Of a stretch of 64,000 nucleotides of DNA, positions 9,068 through 18,242 are shown piece by piece. The DNA comes from Imtechella halotolerans (GTDB lineage Bacteria > Bacteroidota > Bacteroidia > Flavobacteriales > Flavobacteriaceae). How positions within the stretch are numbered: the first letter of the stretch is position 1; each line of letters begins with the position of its first letter. Location of the stretch: contig NZ_CP117969.2 in NCBI RefSeq assembly GCF_028743515.2, forward strand, positions 377,001 to 441,000, in the 5' to 3' direction. The position numbers and the translations under genes are program-made. A model generated the notes under the pieces. That model saw only the letters and a program-made list of their open reading frames with translations, had not been told where the DNA came from and ran no database searches.

Positions 9068-9075
9068 TAAATTTG
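9068..9075 (+). promoter_or_regulatory. -7 promoter element of the helicase gene
   Basis: TAAATTTG matches TAnnTTTG and lies 17 bases before the ATG at 9093. No TTG at the expected -33 distance. Confidence 0.45.
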
Positions 9076-9092
9076 AGGTTGAATCATGCTTC

Positions 9093-10520
9093 ATGGACGT
9101 ACACCAATTTTACACACTACTTAAGTCAAAATTTCCTCACACACCTACTTTGCGACAAGAAGTTGTTTTACAGCAACTTTCCCAGTTTATTTTGGAAAAT
9201 AACAATGATAAAGTATTCCTTTTAAAAGGTTTTGCAGGTACTGGTAAAACCACTATTATAGGTACTATTGTAACGAATTTATGGCATGCTCAGCAAAAGT
9301 TTGTGTTAATGGCTCCTACGGGTAGAGCCGCAAAGGTGATCACTAATTATTCAAAAAGCACTGCCTTTACGATTCACAAGAAGATATATTTTCCTAAAAA
9401 GCAAAAGGGAGGAGGTGTTAGTTTTACACTTCAGCCGAATAAACATCGTAATACGTTGTTTATTGTTGATGAGGCCTCCATGATTCCAGATACACCTGCA
9501 GATTCTAAGTTGTTTGAAAATGGCTCCTTATTAGATGATCTTATGACTTATGTGTATTCAGGTCATAAGTGTAAGTTATTGCTCATTGGAGATACAGCAC
9601 AGTTGCCACCGGTGAATCTTGCTTTAAGCCCTGCCCTTGATCCTGATACCCTGGCATTACATTATAATAAGGAAGTTCAAAGCATTGAATTGGATGAAGT
9701 GATGAGACAGGCCCAGGATTCTGGAGTATTGTTTAATGCTACCTTAATTCGTGAGCAACTTGCTTCATTTTATTTTGAAAACTTTGCATTTCAGGTGGGG
9801 CCTTATAAGGATATTGTACGATTAGTTGATGGATATGAAATTCAGGAAGCTATTAACGATGCTTATGATCGTTATGGTACAGAAGAAACGACCATTATAG
9901 TAAGGTCTAATAAACGTGCGAACTTATATAATCAGCAAATTAGGAGTCGTATCTTATTTAACGAAAATGAATTAGCACCAGGTGATTTGTTAATGGTGGT
10001 TAAAAATAATTATTTTTGGATAAAAGCTACTTCAGAGGCAGGTTTTATTGCCAATGGTGATACCATTGAAGTACTAGAAATTTTTGCTATTAAAGAGCTT
10101 TACGGTTTTAGATTTGCAGAAGTAAAAGTAAAGATGGTAGACTATCCTTCGATGAAACCGTTTGAAACTGTTTTATTACTCAATACTATCGATGCAGAGA
10201 CACCTGCACTCTCTTATGAAGATTCTAATAAATTGTATCAAGAAGTAATGCTTGATTATCAGAATGAATCCTCTAATTATAAGAAGTTTTTAAAGGTGAA
10301 ATCCAACCCTTATTTCAATGCCTTGCAGGTGAAGTTTTCATATGCGATCACTTGTCATAAGAGTCAAGGAGGACAGTGGGAAACAGTTTTTATTGAGCAG
10401 CCTTACTTACCAAGTGGAATTGATAAGGATTACCTTAGATGGTTGTATACAGCAGTAACTCGGGCCAAGTCCAAATTGTATCTTATTGGGTTTAAGGAGG
10501 ACTTTTTTGAGGAGGTCTAA
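9093..10520 (+). CDS. RecD-like / Dda-type superfamily 1 helicase
   Basis: 475 residues. Motif I GFAGTGKTT is at 46-54, motif Ia APTGRAAKV follows, motif II is FIVDEASMI, motif III LLIGDTAQLPP, motif V ITCHKSQGGQWE and motif VI YTAVTRAKSKLYL. This is the short AAA_30 plus UvrD_C_2 arrangement of RecD2/Dda-like 5'-3' helicases, without the RecB/RecC partners or the long RecD2 N-terminal region. Such proteins are common as single genes in flavobacteria and probably act on stalled forks or recombination intermediates; that role is inferred from relatives. Stand-alone gene between divergent rsmD operon and the DUF4126 gene. Confidence 0.88.
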   Translation: MDVHQFYTLLKSKFPHTPTLRQEVVLQQLSQFILENNNDKVFLLKGFAGTGKTTIIGTIVTNLWHAQQKFVLMAPTGRAAKVITNYSKSTAFTIHKKIYFPKKQKGGGVSFTLQPNKHRNTLFIVDEASMIPDTPADSKLFENGSLLDDLMTYVYSGHKCKLLLIGDTAQLPPVNLALSPALDPDTLALHYNKEVQSIELDEVMRQAQDSGVLFNATLIREQLASFYFENFAFQVGPYKDIVRLVDGYEIQEAINDAYDRYGTEETTIIVRSNKRANLYNQQIRSRILFNENELAPGDLLMVVKNNYFWIKATSEAGFIANGDTIEVLEIFAIKELYGFRFAEVKVKMVDYPSMKPFETVLLLNTIDAETPALSYEDSNKLYQEVMLDYQNESSNYKKFLKVKSNPYFNALQVKFSYAITCHKSQGGQWETVFIEQPYLPSGIDKDYLRWLYTAVTRAKSKLYLIGFKEDFFEEV

Positions 10521-10599
10521 ATTGCGTTGTTTTTGAAACTACTTCTTACTGTTTTTGATATCTTTGAGAAAATAGTATGGATATGCTCAAGGGAATTAT

Positions 10600-11169
10600 A
10601 TGACAACTGAAACAATTTTAAGTATATTTTTAGGGGTTAGTTTGGCTGCCTCTGTTGGATTTAGGGTATTTCTACCCTTATTTGTATTAAGTATAGCTTC
10701 CTATACCGGGATGTGGGAACTCAATGAAAATTGGGATTGGTTGGGGAGTTTACCTGCACTTATTACCCTAGGAGTTGCCATGATTTTGGAAATAGGAGCC
10801 TATTTTATTCCATGGGTGGATACGGTGCTGGATGCGATTGCCATACCCCTTGCCGCGATTGCTGGGACTGCGGTTATGGTATCTACTGTAGCTGATTTAA
10901 GTCCAATGGTTACATGGGTTCTAGCCATTGTTGCCGGTGGAGGTACGGCAACAGCTATAAAAGGAGCTACCACCACTACGCGTTTAACATCAACAGCTAC
11001 TACAGGAGGGCTAGCCAATCCTGTTGTATCTACTATAGAAACTGGTACAGCAACAGCAATATCGCTGGCTGCCATAGTAATGCCTATGTTGGCAGCTGCT
11101 ATAGTGGTAATTATTTTGGTGTTAGTTTTCCGCTTTTATCGTAAAATAAGACCAAGACGTAATGAGTAA
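10600..11169 (+). CDS. DUF4126 integral membrane protein
   Basis: 189 residues with about five hydrophobic segments (near 5-25, 45-70, 75-95, 100-120, 155-182). The N-terminal ILSIFLGVSLAASVGFRVFL and the glycine-rich GGGTATAIKGATTTTRL loop are typical of DUF4126, a family of small inner-membrane proteins with no proven function. The GGGTATAIKG loop is the most conserved part and may be a re-entrant or substrate-contacting segment. It precedes kdsB by 33 bases, in the same direction, so it may be part of a small envelope-related operon. The role is unknown. Confidence 0.82.
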   Translation: MTTETILSIFLGVSLAASVGFRVFLPLFVLSIASYTGMWELNENWDWLGSLPALITLGVAMILEIGAYFIPWVDTVLDAIAIPLAAIAGTAVMVSTVADLSPMVTWVLAIVAGGGTATAIKGATTTTRLTSTATTGGLANPVVSTIETGTATAISLAAIVMPMLAAAIVVIILVLVFRFYRKIRPRRNE

Positions 11170-11202
11170 TACGTATATATGTTTAATCAATAGTTACATT
11201 TC

Positions 11203-11937
11203 ATGAATATTATTGCTATGATTCCTGCTAGATATGCAGCTTCACGTTTTCCAGGAAAACTAATGCAGGACTTGGGCGGGAAATCAGTTATCATGCGAAC
11301 ATATGAAGCGGCGGTTCATTCAGCACTTTTTCAACAAGTATATGTGGTTACTGATAGTGAGATTATCTACAATGAGATAATTTCCAATGGAGGAAAGGCG
11401 CTCATGAGTCTTAAAGAGCACGAAAGTGGGAGTGATCGCATAGCTGAAGCTGTTGAAAATATGGAGGTAGATATCGTTGTTAATGTTCAAGGAGATGAGC
11501 CCTTTTTGAATAAAAGTGCATTGGTATCGCTTATTGACATATTTAAAAAGGATGTGGAAAAACAGGTAGATTTAGCATCAGTCATGTTTGAAATTACGGA
11601 GAAGGATGAAATTAATAATCCCAATAATGTAAAGGTAATTACTGATAGGAGTGGATTTGCCTTATACTTTTCTCGTTCTGTTATTCCATTTCCAAGGGCG
11701 GAAAATGTGGGAGTCCGCTATATGAAACACATAGGGGTGTATGCCTTTAGAAAGCAGGCGCTAATGGATTTTTATAAATTACCTATGCTTCCTTTAGAAG
11801 CTTCAGAAAAACTAGAACAACTACGTTATTTAGAATATGGTAAGCGTATAAAAATGGTGGAAACAACCCATGGAAGTATTGGAATTGATACCCCGGAAGA
11901 TTTAGAGAAAGCACTTAAATTGTTAGGAAATGTTTAA
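11203..11937 (+). CDS. kdsB: 3-deoxy-manno-octulosonate cytidylyltransferase
   Basis: 244 residues. KdsB activates Kdo with CTP to CMP-Kdo for lipid A-core assembly. The nucleotide-binding [14 protein letters not shown] motif is at the N-terminus (residues 6-19), NVQGDEPF carries the metal-binding aspartate, and [18 protein letters not shown] and EQLRYLEYG are family signatures. The sequence is complete and ordinary. Its 3' end overlaps the HAD gene by eight bases, so the two are translationally coupled. Neighbouring acyltransferase and HAD genes fit a short lipid/LPS-related operon. Confidence 0.95.
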   Translation: MNIIAMIPARYAASRFPGKLMQDLGGKSVIMRTYEAAVHSALFQQVYVVTDSEIIYNEIISNGGKALMSLKEHESGSDRIAEAVENMEVDIVVNVQGDEPFLNKSALVSLIDIFKKDVEKQVDLASVMFEITEKDEINNPNNVKVITDRSGFALYFSRSVIPFPRAENVGVRYMKHIGVYAFRKQALMDFYKLPMLPLEASEKLEQLRYLEYGKRIKMVETTHGSIGIDTPEDLEKALKLLGNV

Positions 11938-12625
11938 AGGAATAAAAGTTATCGGTTTTGATGCGGATGATACTCTTTGGGTTAATGAAACGTATTTTCG
12001 AGAAGCAGAGGCCGCCTTTGGGAATCTATTGGCACCCTATGAAACATTAAACACCATCGATCAAGAACTTTTTAAAATAGAAATTGCCAATTTATCTATG
12101 TATGGGTATGGTATTAAAAGCTTTGTACTTTCCATGATAGAAACCGCTGTTAAATTATCTAATTATGGTGTTGATGCGGGGACTGTTGAGAAAATTTTGG
12201 AGTTGGGAAAGGAGATGCTTTCTAAGCCTGTAGAATTACTCCCTGGTGTTGAAAAAGTACTTCAAGAGCTGTCGCCTAAATATAGACTGATACTTTTAAC
12301 TAAAGGTGATTTGTTAGATCAACAGCGTAAACTTGAGAAATCCAATCTTTTTAAGTATTTTCATCATATAGAGGTGATGACTGAAAAGGAGGAGGAGGAT
12401 TATTCTAGAGTGTTAAATCATTTAGATATTAAACCTTCGGAGTTTTTGATGGTTGGAAATTCGTTGAAGTCGGATATCGTACCGCTTATCAATCTGAAAA
12501 GTAATGCAATTCATGTTCCTTTCCACACTACCTGGATTCATGAACAAGTTACCGAAGAAGTGAAGAATAATTCAACTCATACTACGGTATCCCAATTGGA
12601 AGATATATTGAATTTAATACCATAG
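11930..12625 (+). CDS. HAD superfamily hydrolase
   Basis: 231 residues. Catalytic motif I is DADDT at 11-15 (nucleophile Asp11, acid Asp13), motif II is in LLTKGD, motif III lysine precedes and motif IV is GNSLKSD. A helical cap lies between motifs I and II, so this is a subfamily I HAD phosphatase of the Gph/YjjG kind. It overlaps kdsB by eight bases. A Kdo-8-phosphate phosphatase role would be tempting from that, but KdsC enzymes are shorter and lack the cap, so I would not assign it. Substrate unknown. Confidence 0.85.
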   Translation: MFKGIKVIGFDADDTLWVNETYFREAEAAFGNLLAPYETLNTIDQELFKIEIANLSMYGYGIKSFVLSMIETAVKLSNYGVDAGTVEKILELGKEMLSKPVELLPGVEKVLQELSPKYRLILLTKGDLLDQQRKLEKSNLFKYFHHIEVMTEKEEEDYSRVLNHLDIKPSEFLMVGNSLKSDIVPLINLKSNAIHVPFHTTWIHEQVTEEVKNNSTHTTVSQLEDILNLIP

Positions 12626-12628
12626 AAG

Positions 12629-13177
12629 ATGCGTATGTTTGCTAAGTTTATCTTTTGTACCTGTATGGGATGGCGTATTCAAGGCGATTTACCATCTCTT
12701 AAGAAGTATGTGATAATTGTTGTGCCGCATACTAGTTGGCATGACTTTTATATAGGTTTGTTAGTGCGAAAAATACTAGCTACTAAGATTAATTATATTG
12801 GAAAGAAAGAGTTGTTTAGACCTCCATATGGATGGTTTTTTAGATGGCAGGGAGGAACTCCAATTGATAGACATCACAGAAGCAACACGGTAGATGCAAT
12901 TGCTCAACTATTTCAAGAACACGATGAATTTCGCTTGGCACTTTCCCCGGAGGGAACTCGAAAAAAAGTTAATCAATGGCGTACAGGGTTTTATTTTATT
13001 GCAAAAAAAGCAATTGTGCCCATTGTTATGGTTGCCTTTGATTTCGGTAAGAAAAAGGTAATCATTGCTCCTCCTTTTTATCCTACCGATAGTCAGGAAA
13101 AGGATTTTGAGTATATGTATAGGAACTTTAAAGGAGTAGAGGGGAAAAATAAGGAAAATTCATTTGAGGTAGAATAA
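12629..13177 (+). CDS. Lysophospholipid acyltransferase family protein (PlsC-like)
   Basis: 182 residues, short for the family. The catalytic HX4D motif is H34-TSWH-D39, the second block has GGTPIDRHHRS and the third is SPEGTRKK. PlsC-fold enzymes transfer acyl groups to lysophosphatidate or other lipid acceptors at the membrane. The gene begins 3 bases after the HAD stop and ends before a bidirectional terminator, so it closes the DUF4126-kdsB-HAD operon. The short forms in Bacteroidota often lack the N-terminal membrane helix, as here. The acceptor is unknown; it could be an ornithine lipid or a glycerophospholipid. Confidence 0.82.
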   Translation: MRMFAKFIFCTCMGWRIQGDLPSLKKYVIIVVPHTSWHDFYIGLLVRKILATKINYIGKKELFRPPYGWFFRWQGGTPIDRHHRSNTVDAIAQLFQEHDEFRLALSPEGTRKKVNQWRTGFYFIAKKAIVPIVMVAFDFGKKKVIIAPPFYPTDSQEKDFEYMYRNFKGVEGKNKENSFEVE

Positions 13178-13212
13178 ACAAAAAAGCCATCTTTTAAGGA
13201 TGGCTCTTCTTA
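13176..13212. terminator. Bidirectional intrinsic terminator
   Basis: A perfect 7-bp stem AGCCATC/GATGGCT (13185-13191 and 13199-13205) with A-rich sequence on the left and T-rich on the right. It lies between the convergent acyltransferase and yebC genes. Confidence 0.75.
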
Positions 13213-13221
13213 TTTCGATAG

Positions 13222-13941
13222 TTACGATTCGATTTCTTGCATGGTGTGATATACATTCTGTACATCGTCATCCTCTTCAATTTTTTCTAATAGCTTCTCT
13301 ACATCAGCTACCTGATCCGCTGTTAGTTCTTTTGTAACTTGAGGTATACGGTCAAAACCGGATGATAGAATTTCAATATTGCGGTTTTCAAGTTCTTTTT
13401 GGATCGCTCCAAAGCTTTCAAAAGGAGCATAGATCATAATGCCATCTTCATCAGCAAAGACTTCTTCAGCACCAAAGTCAATCATTTCAAGTTCTAGTTC
13501 TTCTGGGTCTATTCCTTCCGAAGCGATTCTGAAGTTACAGGTATGGTCAAACATAAATTCCACAGATCCAGAAGTTCCTAAAGTGCCATTACATTTATTA
13601 AAGTAACTTCTGATATTAGCTACAGTTCGATTATTATTGTCAGAAGCAGTTTCGATTAATATAGCAATACCATGGGCTGCATACCCTTCAAAAAGTGCCT
13701 CTTTATAGTTGGCAGTATCTTTGTCAGTTGCTTTTTTGATAGCACGCTCAACATTGTCTTTCGGCATGTTGGCGGCCTTGGCATTTTGCATAACTGCACG
13801 CAGTCGGGAATTGGTTTCAGGATTTGGACCGCCTTCTTTTACGGCCATTACAATATCTTTACCAATACGTGTGAAGGTTTTAGCCATTGCTGACCAACGC
13901 TTCATTTTTCTAGCTTTTCTAAATTCGAACGCTCTTCCCAT
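13222..13941 (-). CDS. yebC: YebC/PmpR family protein
   Basis: 239 residues, full family length. The N-terminal MGRAFEFRKARKMKRWSAMA is the Bacteroidota variant of the usual MAGHSKWANI start; the RLRAVMQNAKAANMPKDNVE, YEGYAAHGIAILIE and GSVEFMFDH blocks are all present. YebC proteins were long called transcriptional regulators; recent work shows that several bind ribosomes and relieve stalling at proline stretches. Which role applies here cannot be told from sequence. Monocistronic, convergent with the acyltransferase gene. Confidence 0.92.
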   Translation of the reverse strand: MGRAFEFRKARKMKRWSAMAKTFTRIGKDIVMAVKEGGPNPETNSRLRAVMQNAKAANMPKDNVERAIKKATDKDTANYKEALFEGYAAHGIAILIETASDNNNRTVANIRSYFNKCNGTLGTSGSVEFMFDHTCNFRIASEGIDPEELELEMIDFGAEEVFADEDGIMIYAPFESFGAIQKELENRNIEILSSGFDRIPQVTKELTADQVADVEKLLEKIEEDDDVQNVYHTMQEIES

Positions 13942-14008
13942 ACGTCGTTATTAATTTTATGCAAATATAAAATGGTTTTGGTACTAATGAAAACATCCGG
14001 CCTAAAAA

Positions 14009-16036
14009 TCACTTTTTTTCTTCAAGAAAATCCGTAATGATTCTGTAGGTTTCTATAAGTTGAAAGTCTTCATTTAATTCCTTAACCTTAAGAGTATATT
14101 GTTTACTTAACTCCTCGTTATGTTTTAATTTCTTCTCCATTTCTTTAGAATATTCTATGGTAAAACCTTTGGTTGGAGAAGTTGTTTGGTCTGATAGTTC
14201 CCAGATTTTATCGTAGGCAGTTTTACGTTTTAGCATTCCCACCATACTTAGTGGGTATACTTGCTTTTGAGTGGATAGACGAACTAAGGAATCATTAATC
14301 TGGCGGATGATTTGAAATTCAGATTGTGATTTTTGACGCGCTTCACTTTTTTTAGACACCGCCGTAAGATTTAGCGGAGCGGGTGATTTAAAATAGGTGT
14401 TTTTTATAATGGTGTCAGGAGGAATGCTATTATTGTAGTTGCGTTCGGCATTTTTCAAGTTTGAAAACAGAGATACTATGGAAATATCGGGAACTACTCC
14501 TTGTTGTTGAAATGTAGTTCCATTGATGCGATACATTTTTTCACTAGTGATTTTTACATAACCCATTGAACCCTCGTCTTTCCCAATATAAAATAACTGT
14601 TGGGAAGTGCCTTTCCCAAATGTAGGAGTTCCTATTATTATTGCCGCACTGTGATCTTGTAAAGCAGCGGCTGTGTACTCTGATGCTGAAGCAGTTTCTT
14701 CATTCACCAAAACGATTAATGGGTTGTCAAAAATGCGACCACTATTAAAATCACGTATAACTTTTTTATCATTATTTTTATGGTTGAGTATTGAAATGGG
14801 GCCTTTATTTATAAGGAGACTAACCAGCTTCGCGGCCTCATCCATTGAGCCACCTCCATTATTTCTTAAATCTAGAATTAGAGCCTCAAGGTTTTGCGGT
14901 TCCAGAGCCATAAGGGCATCTTTAAAATCATTGGCACATCCCTTACCAAATTCATCACTTGTGTAAAAAGAGTTGAGCTTTATGTACCCAATGGTTGGAT
15001 TTCCTTTTAACAGGTAACTATCAATGACATTCTCAATTACTTGGGTTCGTTCTTTAACTACTGATATGTGACGGACTTCTGAAGTGTTAATTTTTTTTAC
15101 TGAGAAGGTAATTTGTTTATGTGATGGATTGTATATGAAGTTGGCAAAAGTTTCATCAGAAACGCAACCAAGTTCTAAGACTTCTTGCTCAGAGGCTAGT
15201 CGAAGAATTTCGTCTCCTGCTTCAAAAGAGTTGAGTTTCCAGGCTGAGCTCCCAGGTTGAATATAGGAAACATACACTTTGCCATTGGTGCGTTCAAAGT
15301 ATAAACCAGTAGTTTCATAATCATCATAGACCGATTCTTCAAAGGAACTTTTGTCTGCGTTGTTGAAATAGGAGGTATGTGGATCAAAATAGTTAGTAAA
15401 GGCATATAAGAACTGATTTTCCACTATAGAGCTAGATTTTTGCGCTAGTTCCAACTTCTCCTCCAGTTGACATAGTTCCTCCTGAATCACTTGATGTGAA
15501 ATGATGTTTTTTTCATTTTCAAAAGGTGTCTTACTTTCACTGTCTAAATAGTGCTGGATAATTAAAAATCGAATCTTTTTAAGCCATATAAGGGTAAGGT
15601 CCTCTTCAGATTCTTCGTAATACGCATTTCCTGGGTGGTTGAAGGTAATGCTATCTTTGCCAGAAAAATCTAAAGATTCAGGTTGTATTGCTCGAACAAT
15701 TCGTAGCGATCGTTCCAAAGCATTTACATAGGAATTTTGGAATTCTGTTATAAATGAACACTCAGCACTGATGATGTAATCATCTAATTGATTTTTGTGT
15801 TGAGCTAATTTGTTGACCTCACCATTGGTGAAATACATATATTCTGGATCGAGGTTGTTTAGAAAACGATTGAAAACCCACTGAGATAGTGTGTCATTGA
15901 TGGGTTTGGGTTTTATATGATAATACTGTATTAGTTGATGAGAGTTGTGAAGTGTTTGACAAAATGTAATGGAATCCTGAGCTTTGGCAAAAAGACTAAA
16001 CACAAGAAAAAAAAAGGTAATTCTAAAATGATGCAT
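14009..16036 (-). CDS. Tail-specific (C-terminal processing) protease, S41 family
   Basis: 675 residues. A signal peptide (MHHFRITFFFLVFSLFAKAQ) precedes a tail-specific protease N-terminal domain, a PDZ domain around residues 230-320, and the S41 catalytic domain. The serine is in the ETASASEYTAAAL segment and the lysine in FGKGTSQQLF, the Ser-Lys dyad of Prc/CtpA. The C-terminal 130 residues are the charged DUF3340-like region of Prc. It acts in the periplasm on proteins with hydrophobic tails, and in Prc relatives on lipoproteins and cell-wall hydrolases. It is somewhat divergent from the main Bacteroidota Prc in its N-terminal part (FCQTLHNSHQLIQYYH). Single gene. Confidence 0.88.
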   Translation of the reverse strand: MHHFRITFFFLVFSLFAKAQDSITFCQTLHNSHQLIQYYHIKPKPINDTLSQWVFNRFLNNLDPEYMYFTNGEVNKLAQHKNQLDDYIISAECSFITEFQNSYVNALERSLRIVRAIQPESLDFSGKDSITFNHPGNAYYEESEEDLTLIWLKKIRFLIIQHYLDSESKTPFENEKNIISHQVIQEELCQLEEKLELAQKSSSIVENQFLYAFTNYFDPHTSYFNNADKSSFEESVYDDYETTGLYFERTNGKVYVSYIQPGSSAWKLNSFEAGDEILRLASEQEVLELGCVSDETFANFIYNPSHKQITFSVKKINTSEVRHISVVKERTQVIENVIDSYLLKGNPTIGYIKLNSFYTSDEFGKGCANDFKDALMALEPQNLEALILDLRNNGGGSMDEAAKLVSLLINKGPISILNHKNNDKKVIRDFNSGRIFDNPLIVLVNEETASASEYTAAALQDHSAAIIIGTPTFGKGTSQQLFYIGKDEGSMGYVKITSEKMYRINGTTFQQQGVVPDISIVSLFSNLKNAERNYNNSIPPDTIIKNTYFKSPAPLNLTAVSKKSEARQKSQSEFQIIRQINDSLVRLSTQKQVYPLSMVGMLKRKTAYDKIWELSDQTTSPTKGFTIEYSKEMEKKLKHNEELSKQYTLKVKELNEDFQLIETYRIITDFLEEKK

Positions 16037-16154
16037 ATGGCTAGCTACTTAAATTGTATTTGAAGGCTCTTAGTTAGGTACTACGGTAAATATACTAAAA
16101 CGGACCTATTTATTTAACCATACGCTTTATAAAATATAGATTGAACAACTTCGA

Positions 16155-16964
16155 TTACACTCCACTATCCTTAATTACTTCGTCGCAGCTTATGCGTAGA
16201 TGCTTTGGGAGGAGTTGTTCTTTTGGAAGAACTGCTAAGTAACGGTCAAAATTGGAGGTATAGACATTTTTAAATAGTGGACTCTTAAGATGTGCTAATT
16301 TGCAGACTTCAATGATAAATTCATCATGATGGATAAGGTCCTCACTTCCCAAATGATAAATGCCCTTCTTTTTCCTATTTAGTAAGTAATGAGCTTGTTG
16401 AGCTAATCTATCTACGGTTGTTACGTTCATAACAAGGTCAGGGAAGACTTCATAGGCTTCTCCTTTTCGTAAGGTCTCTTTTAATTCTTTGATTCGTGGC
16501 GAATGTTTGCCAAAGACCATTGGAAGCCTTAAAATAAGGTAATTGTATTCAGGTAAACGAAGTAATTGATTCTCTATTTTTATTTTAAATCTACCATATT
16601 TGCTTTCAGATAAGGTTTTGTCATACTCATACGAAGGGTAATTAGTGAAAGCGTCAAAAACATTAGAAGAAGATAAAAAAACAAGTCGTTTACGTGTGTT
16701 TTTGATATAGTTTATTAAATGATGATGTACCTCAAGTTGTAAATCAAAATTGCCTCGCAGGCAACTGATAATAATATCTGGTTTTCGTAAGCTCAGCAAT
16801 TCGTCTATACCGTCGTATTCCATATTGAAATGACTGAAATGCTGATTGTCTCTAAACGATTTATGACTAAAATAAGTACCGTATACATCAAAATAGGAGC
16901 ACAGCTCTTTATAAAGCGTTTGCCCTATAAACCCGCTGGCTCCTAAAATGAGTATTTTATTCAC
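16155..16964 (-). CDS. NAD-dependent sugar-nucleotide reductase, RmlD/SDR family
   Basis: 269 residues. The Rossmann motif GASGFIGQTLY is at residues 8-18 and the extended SDR catalytic YEYDK gives the YxxxK pair; FLSSSNVFD supplies the catalytic Ser/Thr. It resembles dTDP-4-dehydrorhamnose reductase, but there are no rml neighbours here. It follows gcvT by six bases in the same direction and is probably cotranscribed with it, which says little about its substrate. A role in a cell-surface sugar or a polar-group reductase is possible; only the fold and cofactor class are firm. Confidence 0.78.
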   Translation of the reverse strand: MNKILILGASGFIGQTLYKELCSYFDVYGTYFSHKSFRDNQHFSHFNMEYDGIDELLSLRKPDIIISCLRGNFDLQLEVHHHLINYIKNTRKRLVFLSSSNVFDAFTNYPSYEYDKTLSESKYGRFKIKIENQLLRLPEYNYLILRLPMVFGKHSPRIKELKETLRKGEAYEVFPDLVMNVTTVDRLAQQAHYLLNRKKKGIYHLGSEDLIHHDEFIIEVCKLAHLKSPLFKNVYTSNFDRYLAVLPKEQLLPKHLRISCDEVIKDSGV

Positions 16965-16970
16965 TAGATT

Positions 16971-18056
16971 TTACTTTTTGTAAAAAGGAGGTTTTACTAC
17001 CTTGGCAGGCACTGCATTTTTGCGAATTTGAATATATATTTCACTTCCTTCAGCAGTAAAAGCCGTAGGGACATATCCTAGCCCTACTCCAATTCCCATG
17101 GATGGAGACATGGTGCCTGAGGTTACAATTCCAATGACATTTCCTTGAGCATCAACAATATCATATCCATGACGAGGGATGGCGCGTTCAAGCATTTCAA
17201 AACCTATCAGTTTTCTAGTGACTCCAGCTTCTTTTTGTTGTTTCAAAGCTTCCGAATTTACAAAGTCCTTATTAAACTTTGTAATCCAACCTAAACCAGC
17301 TTCTAAAGGAGAAGTGGTGTCATCAATATCATTACCGTACAGACAGAATCCCATTTCTAGACGTAATGTATCACGTGCAGCCAAGCCAATAGGTTTGATT
17401 CCGTAGGAAGCCCCAGCTTCAAAAACTTTATTCCACACTTGTTCTACCTCACTGTTTTTACAGTAGATCTCAAACCCTCCACTACCTGTATAACCGGTGG
17501 CAGAAATGATAACGTTGTCGATACCTGCAAAATCAGCTACTTCAAAATGATAATATTTTATTGCAGATAAATCAACTGAAGAAAGTGTCTGCATCGCCTC
17601 AATGGCTTTAGGTCCTTGGATAGCTAGCAAGGAATACTCATCAGAGATGTTTCTCATTGTGGCACCAATAGAGGAATTATACTTAGAAATCCATTCCCAA
17701 TCTTTGTCAATATTAGAAGCATTTACTACTAGTAAATATTGTTCTTCCTTCATTCGATAAATAATAAGGTCATCTACAATACCACCATTTTCGTTGGGCA
17801 TGCATGAGTATTGAGCACGGCCTATTGTAAGTGTTGAAGCATCATTAGTAGCAACTTTTTGAATCAGTTCAAGAGCTTTTGGACCTTCAATTAAGAATTC
17901 ACCCATGTGACTAACGTCAAAAACACCCACGCCGTTTCTAACGGTTTCGTGTTCGGCATTTACCCCTTCGTATTGAACAGGCATATTAAATCCAGCAAAA
18001 GGAACCATTTTAGCTCCTAATGCGATATGTACTTCTGTTAAAGCTGTATTTTTCAT
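16971..18056 (-). CDS. gcvT: Aminomethyltransferase, glycine cleavage T protein
   Basis: 361 residues, the normal length. The T protein takes the aminomethyl group from lipoylated H protein, releases ammonia and forms methylene-tetrahydrofolate. N-terminal [23 protein letters not shown] (around 44-54), [12 protein letters not shown] and the conserved arginine block [17 protein letters not shown] are all present. gcvH and gcvP are not in the window, so the system is split across the genome, which is usual in flavobacteria. A TACCTTTG promoter element lies about 60 bases upstream; no glycine riboswitch was recognised in the short leader. Confidence 0.95.
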   Translation of the reverse strand: MKNTALTEVHIALGAKMVPFAGFNMPVQYEGVNAEHETVRNGVGVFDVSHMGEFLIEGPKALELIQKVATNDASTLTIGRAQYSCMPNENGGIVDDLIIYRMKEEQYLLVVNASNIDKDWEWISKYNSSIGATMRNISDEYSLLAIQGPKAIEAMQTLSSVDLSAIKYYHFEVADFAGIDNVIISATGYTGSGGFEIYCKNSEVEQVWNKVFEAGASYGIKPIGLAARDTLRLEMGFCLYGNDIDDTTSPLEAGLGWITKFNKDFVNSEALKQQKEAGVTRKLIGFEMLERAIPRHGYDIVDAQGNVIGIVTSGTMSPSMGIGVGLGYVPTAFTAEGSEIYIQIRKNAVPAKVVKPPFYKK

Positions 18057-18114
18057 TGGTAAACGATGTTTACTTTAGTTGATATGTTATTTAAGCATTG
18101 CTATGCAAGTGTCG

Positions 18115-18122
18115 CAAAGGTA
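18115..18122 (-). promoter_or_regulatory. -7 promoter element of gcvT
   Basis: TACCTTTG on the reverse strand is an exact TAnnTTTG match 59 bases before the gcvT ATG. It follows a T-rich stretch but no clear TTG. Confidence 0.5.
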
Positions 18123-18242
18123 TTGAAAAAAAGCAGGTAAAGCGAACCTGAAAAAGGCGAAGTCCTAAAGATTTTGTTAAGAAAACAGTGGAGAAAGATT
18201 TCAAATTCTATATTTGTGCTATATCAACCACACACCATACTT

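Noticed and set aside
10800-11144. Extra frames within the DUF4126 gene
   Set aside because: They come from the repetitive, low-complexity codons of that membrane protein.
18115-18180. Possible riboswitch before gcvT or the aminopeptidase gene
   Set aside because: The leader is short and lacks the tandem core of the glycine riboswitch; only a weak AGGT/ACCT stem is seen.
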